Assembly (NCBI RefSeq): GCF_001651855.1
Contig: NZ_LNQC01000071.1
Location: 60,703-124,702, forward strand
Length of the DNA: 64,000 nt
From: Sinorhizobium americanum
GTDB lineage: Bacteria > Pseudomonadota > Alphaproteobacteria > Rhizobiales > Rhizobiaceae
Direction: 5' to 3'
Under the pieces are notes generated by a model that worked only from the letters and a program-made list of their open reading frames with translations, searched no databases and was not told where the DNA came from. Shown piece by piece: positions 53,803-62,542 of this stretch. Within the stretch, counting starts at the first letter, position 1. Every line of letters starts with the position of its first letter. The translations under genes and the position numbers were made by a program.

Positions 53803-55700
53803 TTACCCGCAGAACAGCACTCGCCATCCTCGCTTCCACCGCGCTACCGAAAGTCCTCGTCGCCGCCGCGGGCGGCGTCGATGCCTTGGCGCCGCTCGTC
53901 GCCGAGGGCAAGCTTCCGCCGCTCAACGAACGACTGCCGAAGACGCCGCGGGTGATCAACGTCGCGGCCTTGGGGAGACAGCCCGGCCGGCACGGCGGAA
54001 CGATCCGCAGCCTGATCGGCAGCGCCAAGGACATCCGCCTGATGACGATCTACGGCTATGCCCGGCTGGTCGGCTACGACGAGGCGCTCAACCTCCACCC
54101 GGACGTCCTCGAACGCTTCGAGACGGTCGAGGACCGGATTTTCACATTCCACCTGCGCGAGGGACACAAGTGGTCGGACGGCACGCCGCTGACCGCCGAG
54201 GACTTCCGCTACTGTTTCGAGGACGTGCTGCTCAACGAGGACCTGTCGCCGGCCGGCCTTCCGACGGCCATGGTCATGGACGGCCAAGCGGCGAAGTTCG
54301 AGGTCCTCGACGAGCGCACGCTGCGCTACTCCTGGGCGATGCCCAATCCGGATTTCCTGCAGAAGCTGGCGGCGCCGCAGCCGCTGGTGCTTGCCATGCC
54401 CTCGGCCTATCTCAAGCAGTTCCATAAGAAATACCAGGACGAGGACAAGCTGAAGGCGCTGATGAAGGAGGAGCGGGTCAAGAAATGGCACCAGCTCCAC
54501 CAGCGCATGGCGCGCTCCTATAGGCCGGAAAACCCGGACCTGCCGACCCTCGACCCCTGGCGCAACACGACGCCGCTGCCAGCCGAACAATTCATCTTCG
54601 AGCGCAATCCCTTCTTCCATCGCGTCGACGAGAATGGCCTGCAACTGCCCTACATCGACAAATTCGTGCTGAGCGTCAGTTCGTCGGCGCTCATCCCGGC
54701 GAAGACCGGCACGGGCGAAAGCGACCTGCAGGCGGCGGGCATCGACTTCGTCGACTATACCTACCTCAAGGATGCCGAAAAGCGTTATCCCGTGAAGGTC
54801 AAACTGTGGAAGAAGACCACCGGCTCGCGCCTGGCGCTGCTTCCGAACCTCAATTGCGCCGATCCGGTGTGGCGGCCGCTCTTGAGAGACGTGCGGGTCC
54901 GCCGCGCCCTGTCGCTGGCGATCGACCGGCGTGAGATCAACATGGCGGCCTTCTACGGGCTGACCAAGGAGAGCGCCGATACGGTCCTGCCGGATAGTCC
55001 GCTGTTCCGTCCCGAATTCGCGAGCGCCTGGATCGCCCACGATCCCGACCAGGCCAACGCCCTGCTCGATGAGGCGGGCCTTGCGAAACGCGACAGCGAC
55101 GGCATCCGCATCCTTCCCGACGGCCGGCGTGCGCAGATCGTCGTGGAAACGCCCGGCGAAAGCACGCTCGACACGGACGTGCTGCAGCTCATCACCGACT
55201 ACTGGCAGAAGGTCGGCATCTCGCTCTTCATCCGCACCTCGCAGCGCGACACGTTCCGCAGCCGGGCGGTCGGCGGCGAGATCGTCATGTCTATGTGGTT
55301 CGGCATCGACAACGGCGTGCCGACGGCGGACATGAACCCGGGCCAGCTCGCTCCGACCGCCGACGACCAGCTGCAATGGCCGGTATGGGGCCTAAACTAT
55401 ATTTCGCACGGCGAAATGGGCGAGGCACCCGACCTGGAACCGGTGGTCGAGCTGCTCGCCTTGCTCAAGCGCTGGCGGCATTCCGCCGACGACGCGGAGC
55501 GGGCCGACATCTGGAGGCAGATGCTGTCCATCTATACGGACCAGGTCTTCTCGATCGGCCTCGTCAACGCTTCGCTGCAGCCGATCCTCGTTTCGACGAA
55601 GCTGCGCAACATGCCGGACGAGGCGCTGTGGGGCTTCGATCCGACGAGCTATTTCGGCGTCTACAAGGCCGATACCTTCTGGCTGGAACAGGATAGCTGA
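53799..55700 (+). CDS. Opp/Dpp-type ABC importer, solute-binding protein
   Basis: A 633-residue SBP_bac_5-family protein. GTG 53799 overlaps the ATPase stop. The N-terminus has a twin-arginine-like signal ([19 protein letters not shown]). The body shows the family's [30 protein letters not shown] (in part [19 protein letters not shown]) and [13 protein letters not shown]. It captures the substrate in the periplasm and hands it to the permeases. Peptides are the usual cargo, but several relatives import oligosaccharides; sitting next to a lyase gene makes glycan fragments a possible cargo. Its length is greater than most family members (about 520), which suits a larger substrate. Confidence 0.93.
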   Translation: MITRRTALAILASTALPKVLVAAAGGVDALAPLVAEGKLPPLNERLPKTPRVINVAALGRQPGRHGGTIRSLIGSAKDIRLMTIYGYARLVGYDEALNLHPDVLERFETVEDRIFTFHLREGHKWSDGTPLTAEDFRYCFEDVLLNEDLSPAGLPTAMVMDGQAAKFEVLDERTLRYSWAMPNPDFLQKLAAPQPLVLAMPSAYLKQFHKKYQDEDKLKALMKEERVKKWHQLHQRMARSYRPENPDLPTLDPWRNTTPLPAEQFIFERNPFFHRVDENGLQLPYIDKFVLSVSSSALIPAKTGTGESDLQAAGIDFVDYTYLKDAEKRYPVKVKLWKKTTGSRLALLPNLNCADPVWRPLLRDVRVRRALSLAIDRREINMAAFYGLTKESADTVLPDSPLFRPEFASAWIAHDPDQANALLDEAGLAKRDSDGIRILPDGRRAQIVVETPGESTLDTDVLQLITDYWQKVGISLFIRTSQRDTFRSRAVGGEIVMSMWFGIDNGVPTADMNPGQLAPTADDQLQWPVWGLNYISHGEMGEAPDLEPVVELLALLKRWRHSADDAERADIWRQMLSIYTDQVFSIGLVNASLQPILVSTKLRNMPDEALWGFDPTSYFGVYKADTFWLEQDS

Positions 55701-55701
55701 G

Positions 55702-56700
55702 ATGCTGCGGTACATCCTCTGGCGCATCGCGGTGATGGTGCCGACCTTGCTCATCATCTCGGCGCTGGTCTTCACCATCATCGAGCTGCCGCCGGGTGAC
55801 TATTTCGAAAGCTATATCGCCGAGCTGAGGGCGCAGGGCGAAGGCGTCGACATGGAGCAGATCGAGTCGCTGCGGCAACAATACGGCTTCGATCAGCCGC
55901 CGCTGCTGCGCTACGTCTATTGGGTCGGCGGCATGCTGCAGGGCGATTTCGGCTATTCCTTCGAATATGAGTTGCCGGTGAGCGAGGTTGTCGGAGACCG
56001 GCTTTGGCTGACGATCCTGGTGTCGTTCTTCACGATCATTTTCACCTGGATCATCGCCTTCCCGATCGGCATTTATGCCGCGACCAATCAATACAGCTGG
56101 GGCGACTATGGTCTCTCGCTCGTCGGCCTCATCGGCATCGCCATCCCGAATTTCATGCTGGCGCTGATCCTCATGTATTTCGCCAATATCTGGTTCGGCA
56201 CCTCGATTGGCCACCTGATGGACCAGAAATACCTTTCCGAGCCGATGAGCTGGGAGAAGGCGAAATCGATCCTCGAACACATCTGGATCCCGGTGATCAT
56301 CGTCGGCGCCGCGGGCACGGCCGGGATGATCCGGCGCTTGAGGGCGAACCTGCTCGACGAATTGCAGAAGCAATATGTGGTGACCGCCCGGGCCAAAGGC
56401 CTCTCGCGGACCCGGACGCTCGTCAAATACCCGCTGCGGATGGCGCTCAACTTTTTCATCTCAGACATCGGCTCGATCCTGCCGGCGATCATTTCCGGTG
56501 CTGAAATCACCGCGATCGTGCTGTCGCTCGAGACCACCGGGCCGATGCTGATCAAGGCACTGCAAAGTCAGGACATGTATCTCGCCGGGTCGTTCCTAAT
56601 GTTCCTGGCGTTCCTGACCGTCATCGGCGTCCTGATTTCCGACCTCGCGCTCGCCGTCCTCGACCCCAGAATTCGCCTGCAAGGCAGGAGCACCAAGTGA
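55702..56700 (+). CDS. Opp/Dpp-type ABC importer, permease (OppB-like)
   Basis: A 332-residue permease with an N-terminal helix (MLRYILWRIAVMVPTLLIISALVF), a long periplasmic loop, and five further helices. The cytoplasmic EAA-type loop is RRLRANLLDELQKQYVVTARAKGLSRTRTL-like (visible as VVTARAKGLSRTRTL), where the ATPase docks. It forms the translocation pathway with the OppC-like subunit. One base separates it from the binding-protein gene; its stop overlaps the GTG of the next gene (GTGA at 56697-56700). Confidence 0.95.
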   Translation: MLRYILWRIAVMVPTLLIISALVFTIIELPPGDYFESYIAELRAQGEGVDMEQIESLRQQYGFDQPPLLRYVYWVGGMLQGDFGYSFEYELPVSEVVGDRLWLTILVSFFTIIFTWIIAFPIGIYAATNQYSWGDYGLSLVGLIGIAIPNFMLALILMYFANIWFGTSIGHLMDQKYLSEPMSWEKAKSILEHIWIPVIIVGAAGTAGMIRRLRANLLDELQKQYVVTARAKGLSRTRTLVKYPLRMALNFFISDIGSILPAIISGAEITAIVLSLETTGPMLIKALQSQDMYLAGSFLMFLAFLTVIGVLISDLALAVLDPRIRLQGRSTK

Positions 56701-57872
56701 CGTCACCGATTCCTGCCCCGGGCGAACCGCTACCGCATTACGTGTCGACCGCCCCGTTCGATCCCTATTCCGTCGAGGTGATGACGGAGGAGCAGGTGCG
56801 CGTCAATCAGGCGTCGCAGCTGCGGCTGATGTGGTGGAAGTTCAAGCGGCACAAGGTTGCGCTGGTGTCCGGCATCTTCCTGGCGGTGCTCTACGGGATG
56901 ATTCTCATCTGTGAGTTCCTGGCGCCCTACAACCTGCACACGCGCAACATGGATTTCATCTACGCGCCGCCGCAGCGCGTGCATTTCTTCCATGAGGGAG
57001 ACTTCGTCGGCCCCTTCGTCTACGGACGGACGATGCAGCTCGACATGGATACGTTGAAGCGGAACTACACGGACAACCGGGCGGACGTCCAGCCGATCCG
57101 CTTTTTCTGCCGCGGCGACAGCTATCGCTTCTGGGGACTTTTCGAAAGCAACCTGCATCTCGTCTGCCCGGCGGAAAACGGCCAGATGTTCCTGCTCGGC
57201 AGCGACCGGCTCGGGCGGGACGTGCTGTCGCGCATCATCTACGGCGCGCGGATCTCGCTGACGATCGGCCTCCTCGGCATTACCGTGAGCTTTGTACTGG
57301 GCATCGTCATCGGCGGCTTTGCCGGCTATCACGGCGGCGTTTTCGACCTCGTCGTGCAGCGGCTGATCGAAGTTCTGCAGTCGATACCGAGCATTCCGCT
57401 GTGGCTGTCGCTGGCGGCGATCATGCCGGCGACCTGGAGCCCGATCTTCATCTATCTCGGCATAACCGTCATTCTTGGGCTTCTCGACTGGACCGGGCTG
57501 GCGCGTGCCGTCCGCTCCAAGCTGCTGGCGCTGAGGGAAGAGGACTATGTGCTTGCCGCGCAGCTGATGGGGGCGAAAAGCAGCCGCATCATCGGTCGGC
57601 ATCTCGTGCCGGGCTTCATGTCGCATCTCATCGCGACGGCGACGATCTCCATTCCCGGCATGATCCTCGGCGAGACGGCGCTCAGCTTCCTCGGCCTTGG
57701 GCTCCGCCCGCCGATCACCAGCTGGGGCATTCTGCTGACCGAAGCAAAGAGTGTCAGCGTGATTGCCTTCTATCCTTGGCTGCTGTTTCCGACTATACCA
57801 GTCATTCTTGTGATATTGGCGTTCAACTTCCTGGGAGACGGGTTGCGCGACGCCGCAGATCCCTACAAATAG
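56697..57872 (+). CDS. Opp/Dpp-type ABC importer, permease (OppC-like)
   Basis: A 391-residue permease. It begins on GTG 56697, overlapping the previous stop. A long N-terminal cytoplasmic stretch leads to a helix (VALVSGIFLAVLYGMILICEFL), then a large periplasmic insertion of about 110 residues (with YAPPQRVHFF and LVCPAENG) and five helices with the EAA-type loop EEDYVLAAQLMGAKSSRII. The periplasmic insertion is longer than in ordinary OppC and is a mark of one rhizobial subgroup. It completes the four-gene importer and ends about 80 bases before the next glycosyltransferase. Confidence 0.94.
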   Translation: MTSPIPAPGEPLPHYVSTAPFDPYSVEVMTEEQVRVNQASQLRLMWWKFKRHKVALVSGIFLAVLYGMILICEFLAPYNLHTRNMDFIYAPPQRVHFFHEGDFVGPFVYGRTMQLDMDTLKRNYTDNRADVQPIRFFCRGDSYRFWGLFESNLHLVCPAENGQMFLLGSDRLGRDVLSRIIYGARISLTIGLLGITVSFVLGIVIGGFAGYHGGVFDLVVQRLIEVLQSIPSIPLWLSLAAIMPATWSPIFIYLGITVILGLLDWTGLARAVRSKLLALREEDYVLAAQLMGAKSSRIIGRHLVPGFMSHLIATATISIPGMILGETALSFLGLGLRPPITSWGILLTEAKSVSVIAFYPWLLFPTIPVILVILAFNFLGDGLRDAADPYK

Positions 57873-57951
57873 CCCCGGTACCGCCGCTCGGTCCAACAAC
57901 AGGTGCTGCAGCGGACTTGGCGTTTCCACGTGTGAGAGAAAGGTTCTTCGT

Positions 57952-59166
57952 ATGATACGGCGCTTCGAAGATGCCCGGATTCTCATGTACAGCCACGATA
58001 CCTTCGGCCTCGGTCATCTCCGGCGCTGTCGCGCGATCGCGCATGCGCTCGTCGAGGACTACAGCGGCCTGCAGGTGCTGATCATTTCCGGGGCAACCAT
58101 CGCCGGCGCCTTCGACTATCGGGCCCGCGTCGACTTCGTGAAGATCCCCAGCGTCATCAAGCTGAGGAATGGCGAATACACGTCGCTCGACCGCCATATC
58201 GACCTGCACGAGACGCTGAAAATGCGCCAGTCGATCATTCGCTCGACCGCCGAGACCTTCAAGCCGGACATCTTCATCGTCGACAAGGAGCCGATGGGGC
58301 TGCGCGGCGAGGTCGAGGACACCTTGACCTATCTGAAGACGCATGGGACCCGCTTGGTTCTTGGCCTTCGCGAAATCATGGATGCGCCGCATCTGCTCGA
58401 GGAAGAGTGGAAGCGCCGCGACACCATGCGCAAGATCGAGCAGTTCTACGACTCGATCTGGGTCTACGGCCCGCCGGATTTCTATGACCCGCTGGTCGGA
58501 ATCGACGTGCCGGCGGCGGTGCGCGACCGCATGAATTTCGTAGGCTTCCTGCAGAGGAGCGTTCCGCATGACGGGTTGCCCGACCATCGGCCGGAGGGCG
58601 ACTATATTCTGGTGACCACCGGGGGTGGCGGCGACGGCGCCGAGCTCATCCACAACGTCATCCACGCCTACCAGCAGGATCCGAACCTCACGCACAATGC
58701 GCTTGTCGTCCTCGGCCCCTACATGCCCGCCAAGCAGCGCAACAAGCTGATCCGGAAAGGCGGTCGTATCCCTTTCATCAAGATCATCGAGTTCGACAAC
58801 CGCATGGAGGAACTGGTCGCCGGCGCCCGAGCCGTGGTCTCGATGGGCGGCTACAACACCTATTGCGAGATACTCTCCTTCGACAAGCCGGCGTTGATCG
58901 TGCCGCGCCTGCAGCCGCGAGAGGAGCAATTGATCCGGGCGCGGCGCGCCTCCGAACTCGGCCTGGTCGAGATGTTGCTGCCCCACGAGGCGGAGGACCC
59001 GCTGCGCTTCGCCGCGGCGCTCAAGGCCCTGCCGCAGCGTGCGGCTCCCTCCAGCAACAGGAACGACCTGAGGCTCGAGGGCCTTGTCCATATCTCCGGG
59101 ATCGTCGGAGACTGGCTCGATCGCAGATCGAAAGAACATCTGAGCGTCGTCAAGCAGACAAGCTGA
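57952..59166 (+). CDS. Glycosyltransferase, GT28/MurG-like
   Basis: A 404-residue GT-B transferase. The N-terminal GLGHLRRCRAIAHAL loop and the C-terminal TTGGGGDGAELI and VSMGGYNTYCEIL motifs match GT28/MurG-like transferases, in which the latter bind the donor diphosphate. ATG 57952 follows GAGAGAAAGG. It is followed after seven bases by a GT4 gene and then a second GT28-like gene to which it is similar, so the three form a row. It could add a sugar to a lipid acceptor at the inner membrane. Donor and acceptor are unknown. Confidence 0.85.
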   Translation: MIRRFEDARILMYSHDTFGLGHLRRCRAIAHALVEDYSGLQVLIISGATIAGAFDYRARVDFVKIPSVIKLRNGEYTSLDRHIDLHETLKMRQSIIRSTAETFKPDIFIVDKEPMGLRGEVEDTLTYLKTHGTRLVLGLREIMDAPHLLEEEWKRRDTMRKIEQFYDSIWVYGPPDFYDPLVGIDVPAAVRDRMNFVGFLQRSVPHDGLPDHRPEGDYILVTTGGGGDGAELIHNVIHAYQQDPNLTHNALVVLGPYMPAKQRNKLIRKGGRIPFIKIIEFDNRMEELVAGARAVVSMGGYNTYCEILSFDKPALIVPRLQPREEQLIRARRASELGLVEMLLPHEAEDPLRFAAALKALPQRAAPSSNRNDLRLEGLVHISGIVGDWLDRRSKEHLSVVKQTS

Positions 59167-59173
59167 AATATCC

Positions 59174-60421
59174 GTGCCCGAAACTCGTAAGATCGCCGTT
59201 ATCCTGAAGGGCTACCCACGCCTTTCAGAGACCTTCATTGCCCAGGAACTGTTGGGCCTCGAAAGGGCGGGGCACGATCTCGTGCTCGTCGCGCTCAGGC
59301 GGCCGACGGACGCGAAGCGCCATCCCGTGCATGACGAGATCCGGGCTAAGGTGTTCTATCTCCCGGAGTATCTGCATGAGGAACCCTGGCGGGTGTTTCG
59401 CGCGCTGTTGAAGTCGCTGCCGAAGGGCGGCTTCTGGCGGGCACTCCCTCCCTTCACACGCGATCTCCGCCGGGACTGGACGCGCAACCGCTTCCGCCGC
59501 TTCGGCCAGGCGCTGGTGCTCTTCGCCGAATGGCCGGCCGGGGCGCGTTGGCTGCATGCACATTTTATCCATACGCCCGCCTCCGTGACCGCCTACGCCA
59601 GCATCATGGCCGGCGTTCCCTGGACCTGCTCGGCGCATGCCAAGGACATCTGGACCTCTTCGGACTGGGAGCTGTCGGAGAAGCTCGCGCGCGCCCGCTG
59701 GACGGTGACTTGCACGCGCAACGGCTTCGAGCACTTGAAGAGCCTGGCGGTCGAGAGATCCCGGGTGCATCTCAGCTATCACGGCCTTGACCTCGATCGC
59801 TTCCCAAGCTTCGAGGGCGATCACTCCAGCCGCGACGGATCCGATCCCGGCGATCCGGTGTGCATCGTCAGTGTCGGGCGGGCCGTGGCCAAGAAGGGCT
59901 ACGACATTCTCCTCAAGGCGCTGTCGCTGTTGCCTGCCGATCTCAATTGGCGTTTCGACCATATAGGGGCAGGCGATCTGACTAAGGATCTGCGGGGGCT
60001 CGCCGACCAACTCGGCCTTGCCCCTCGCGTGGCGTGGCACGGCGCGCTCGATCAGAAGGACGTGCTCGCTCGCTACCGCGAGAGCGACATATTTGCACTT
60101 GCCTGCCGGGTTGCGGCCGACGGTGATCGCGACGGCTTGCCGAACGTGCTGGTCGAGGCGTCGAGCCAGCGGCTTGCCTGCGTTTCGACGCGGGTATCCG
60201 GCATTCCGGAACTGCTTGAGGATGACCAGAATGGCCTTGTCGTGCCGCCCGAGGATCCGCGCGCCCTCGCCGCCGCGCTCGAGCGGCTCATCCGCGATCC
60301 AGTTTCGCGCCGAAGACTTGGCGCTGCGGCGGAAAGGCGCGTGCGGGCCGAGTTCGACCATCACTCCAGCGTCAGCCAGTTGAGCGATCTTTTCGAAAGC
60401 GAATGGAGAAGGGCCCCTTGA
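59174..60421 (+). CDS. Glycosyltransferase family 4 (GT4)
   Basis: A 415-residue GT-B transferase. It starts on GTG 59174 with no strong ribosome site. The N-terminal loop LKGYPRLSETFIAQELLGLERAGH and the C-terminal VGRAVAKKGYDILLKAL, CRVAADGDRDGLPNVLVEASS and GLVVPPEDPRALA are typical of the WcaL/colanic-acid-type GT4 branch. It lies seven bases after the GT28-like gene and its end overlaps the next gene. It probably acts in the same glycan pathway as its two neighbours. Confidence 0.92.
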   Translation: MPETRKIAVILKGYPRLSETFIAQELLGLERAGHDLVLVALRRPTDAKRHPVHDEIRAKVFYLPEYLHEEPWRVFRALLKSLPKGGFWRALPPFTRDLRRDWTRNRFRRFGQALVLFAEWPAGARWLHAHFIHTPASVTAYASIMAGVPWTCSAHAKDIWTSSDWELSEKLARARWTVTCTRNGFEHLKSLAVERSRVHLSYHGLDLDRFPSFEGDHSSRDGSDPGDPVCIVSVGRAVAKKGYDILLKALSLLPADLNWRFDHIGAGDLTKDLRGLADQLGLAPRVAWHGALDQKDVLARYRESDIFALACRVAADGDRDGLPNVLVEASSQRLACVSTRVSGIPELLEDDQNGLVVPPEDPRALAAALERLIRDPVSRRRLGAAAERRVRAEFDHHSSVSQLSDLFESEWRRAP

Positions 60422-61584
60422 GCAAGCGGCGCGTTTTTTTCTATGTGCAGCACCTGCTCGGTATCGGGCATATGGCAAGGGCGAGCCGCGTTGCGAAGGC
60501 GCTGCTCAAGCGCGGCTTCGACGTGACAATGGTGACCGGCGGCTTGCCCGTTCCAGGCTTTCCCGGAGAGGACATGAGAACAGTTGTCCTGCCGCCGGTG
60601 ACGGCGGGCGACAAGGGTTTTTCCGGCCTCATCGACGAGGAGGGCAATCCGGTTACGGCCGCGTTCCAGGAGCGTCGCAAGGAGCTGCTCCTGGATGCAC
60701 TCCGCCGCGCGGAGCCGGACATCGTCATCATCGAGGCGTTTCCGTTCGGCCGACGACAGATGCGCTTCGAGCTCCTGCCGCTACTCGACGCGATCGAGGC
60801 GATGGACCGCCGCCCGCTGGTCGCGACTTCGCTGCGCGACATTCTGCAGGAGCGGACGAAGCCAGGCCGGGCCGAAGAGACGGTCGAACTGGTGAAGAAG
60901 CATTTCGACCTCGTGCTCGTCCACGGCGACCCGGCTTTCGCGCGGCTCGAGGAGACCTTTCCGCTTGCAGGCGAGATCGCCGAGCGGGTCGCCTATACCG
61001 GCCTAGTCGCTCCGCCACCGCCGGACGAGCCCGCCGAGATCTTCGACATCCTGGTTTCCGCGGGCGGCGGGGCCGTCGGCAAGGAACTGATCGGTGCTGC
61101 ACTCGGGGCGGCTGGGCTCTTGCCGCAAGAGCTCCGCTGGTGCCTGGTAACCGGCCCAAATCTGCCGCAGCCGGACTTCGACGAACTCGCCGCCGCGGCA
61201 CCGGAAAACGCCAGCCTATTTCGTTTCCGGCAGGATTTCGCAAGCCTCCTCGGCGGCGCGCGCCTTTCGGTCTCACAGGCCGGTTACAACACCGTCTGTG
61301 ACATATTGCGGGCCGGATGCAACTCGCTGCTCATTCCCTTTACCGCCGGCGGCGAAACCGAGCAGAGCACGCGGGCAACGAGGTTGGAGAGGCTCGGTCT
61401 CGCCACCGTTTTGCCCGAGGAAGGAATCACGGCTCAGGAACTCGCCCGCCGGGTGCAAACATCGCTTGCGCGCTCGAAACCCGATATCCCGCCGATCGAT
61501 CTCGACGGGGCCGACAATACGGCGACAATTATCGAGGAGCGTCTGAAGCGGCCGGAAGGCGTCACACCGTCCCGATCAGCATGA
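60418..61584 (+). CDS. Glycosyltransferase, GT28/MurG-like (paralogue of the 57952 gene)
   Basis: A 388-residue GT-B transferase. The motifs YVQHLLGIGHMARASRVAKAL at the N-terminus (in part GIGHMARASRVAKAL), LVSAGGGAVGKEL and LSVSQAGYNTVCDIL parallel those of the gene at 57952. The start is taken as TTG 60418, which overlaps the GT4 stop (TTGA) and follows GGAGAAGG at about five bases; ATG 60403 gives five more residues and is the alternative. Its last 23 bases overlap the end of a convergent methyltransferase-like gene. Donor and acceptor are unknown. Confidence 0.85.
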   Translation: MSKRRVFFYVQHLLGIGHMARASRVAKALLKRGFDVTMVTGGLPVPGFPGEDMRTVVLPPVTAGDKGFSGLIDEEGNPVTAAFQERRKELLLDALRRAEPDIVIIEAFPFGRRQMRFELLPLLDAIEAMDRRPLVATSLRDILQERTKPGRAEETVELVKKHFDLVLVHGDPAFARLEETFPLAGEIAERVAYTGLVAPPPPDEPAEIFDILVSAGGGAVGKELIGAALGAAGLLPQELRWCLVTGPNLPQPDFDELAAAAPENASLFRFRQDFASLLGGARLSVSQAGYNTVCDILRAGCNSLLIPFTAGGETEQSTRATRLERLGLATVLPEEGITAQELARRVQTSLARSKPDIPPIDLDGADNTATIIEERLKRPEGVTPSRSA

Positions 61585-62236
61585 AGCGGGTATATTTCTT
61601 CATCGGCAACGCGCCGGCGAAATCGACCCGGGAAAGGCCGGCCTTGGCCTGAAATTCCTCGAGCGAGGAAACGCAGTTGATGTGGGTCGGCTCGCTGAAA
61701 TAGTCGTTCGACTGCAGCAGCACACGGGTGCCGGAGGGGAGGAGGCCGAGCCATGCGCCAAGATCGGCGATGTGCTCGCAACTCGTGTTGATGACGAGAT
61801 CGGCATCCAGGCCGCGATAGTCGATCTGATACATGTCCGCCGTGACGGCGCGAAACCGGTCGCCGAAACCGGCATTCAGCGTCAGCGCCACCTGCTCGAC
61901 CGCCGGATCAATGTCGAAGCTGTCGATCGCAGCGATCGTGAAGCGCCGATCCTCCAGCAGCATGGCCGGCAGAATACCGTACCAGCCGCCGAGAACAACG
62001 ATCCTGCCATAGTCGGAACCGGCACTCGTCAAGAGCTCATCGCGTGCCCAGAGCTTGCAGAGAACCTGCTTGTGGTTGAAGGCATTGGCGATATTCGCTT
62101 CGGGATGCTTCGCAATGACCTTCGCTATGCCGGCGACCAGCGTGCTGCCGGAGTATGCGGCGAGGCCCCGCGCGAGGTCATAACCGTTTTCGTGCCAATC
62201 GTCGGATGTGCGGGGGGAGTGGCTGGCATGCGTCAT
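61562..62236 (-). CDS. Class I SAM methyltransferase-like protein
   Basis: A 224-residue protein. The VVLGGWYGILPAMLLEDRRFTIAAIDSFDID stretch (in part GRIVVLGGWYGILPAMLL) resembles the glycine loop and acidic strand of class I SAM methyltransferases, with VINTSCEHIADLG and VLLQSNDYF as later strands. The glycine loop is non-canonical (GGWYG in place of GxGxG), so activity is uncertain. It is on the opposite strand to its neighbours, overlapping the convergent GT28-like gene by 23 bases. The ATG at 62236 has no strong ribosome site. Confidence 0.72.
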   Translation of the reverse strand: MTHASHSPRTSDDWHENGYDLARGLAAYSGSTLVAGIAKVIAKHPEANIANAFNHKQVLCKLWARDELLTSAGSDYGRIVVLGGWYGILPAMLLEDRRFTIAAIDSFDIDPAVEQVALTLNAGFGDRFRAVTADMYQIDYRGLDADLVINTSCEHIADLGAWLGLLPSGTRVLLQSNDYFSEPTHINCVSSLEEFQAKAGLSRVDFAGALPMKKYTRFMLIGTV

Positions 62237-62542
62237 GCGGCTGTTGTAAGCTCAGGGTGCGGCAAGCGCAAGGCGCGCAAGAACACCGCGACTGATGGGT
62301 TTGCCGAAAGAGCGGAGTCGCGCCGGAACGACAGGACAGATCGATATCCGGCAGAAGAAGTTTGCTCGGATCTCCGGGCACTTGACATGGAGCATGCCTC
62401 TGCTCTCATGGCAGGCAGTCACCGAGTTCGTGGAAGAGACGAACCATTGAAGATCTGGTGGAGAGAAACCATTTGCGCCTAGCGTCCGCCTCCGGAGCGG
62501 CCCTGCGATCCCGAATTTCAGATTAGGTCTCATTATCCTCCC
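62237..62542. other. Divergent intergenic region
   Basis: About 305 bases between the methyltransferase-like gene (minus) and the ABC exporter gene (plus). It has coding-like GC content and several short spurious frames. It must hold promoters for both genes. The exporter start at 62543 has no clear ribosome site. I see no RNA gene or repeat. Confidence 0.35.

Noticed and set aside
53844..55376. 510-codon minus-strand frame across the binding-protein gene
   Set aside because: Antisense to the solute-binding protein and typical of GC-rich third positions.
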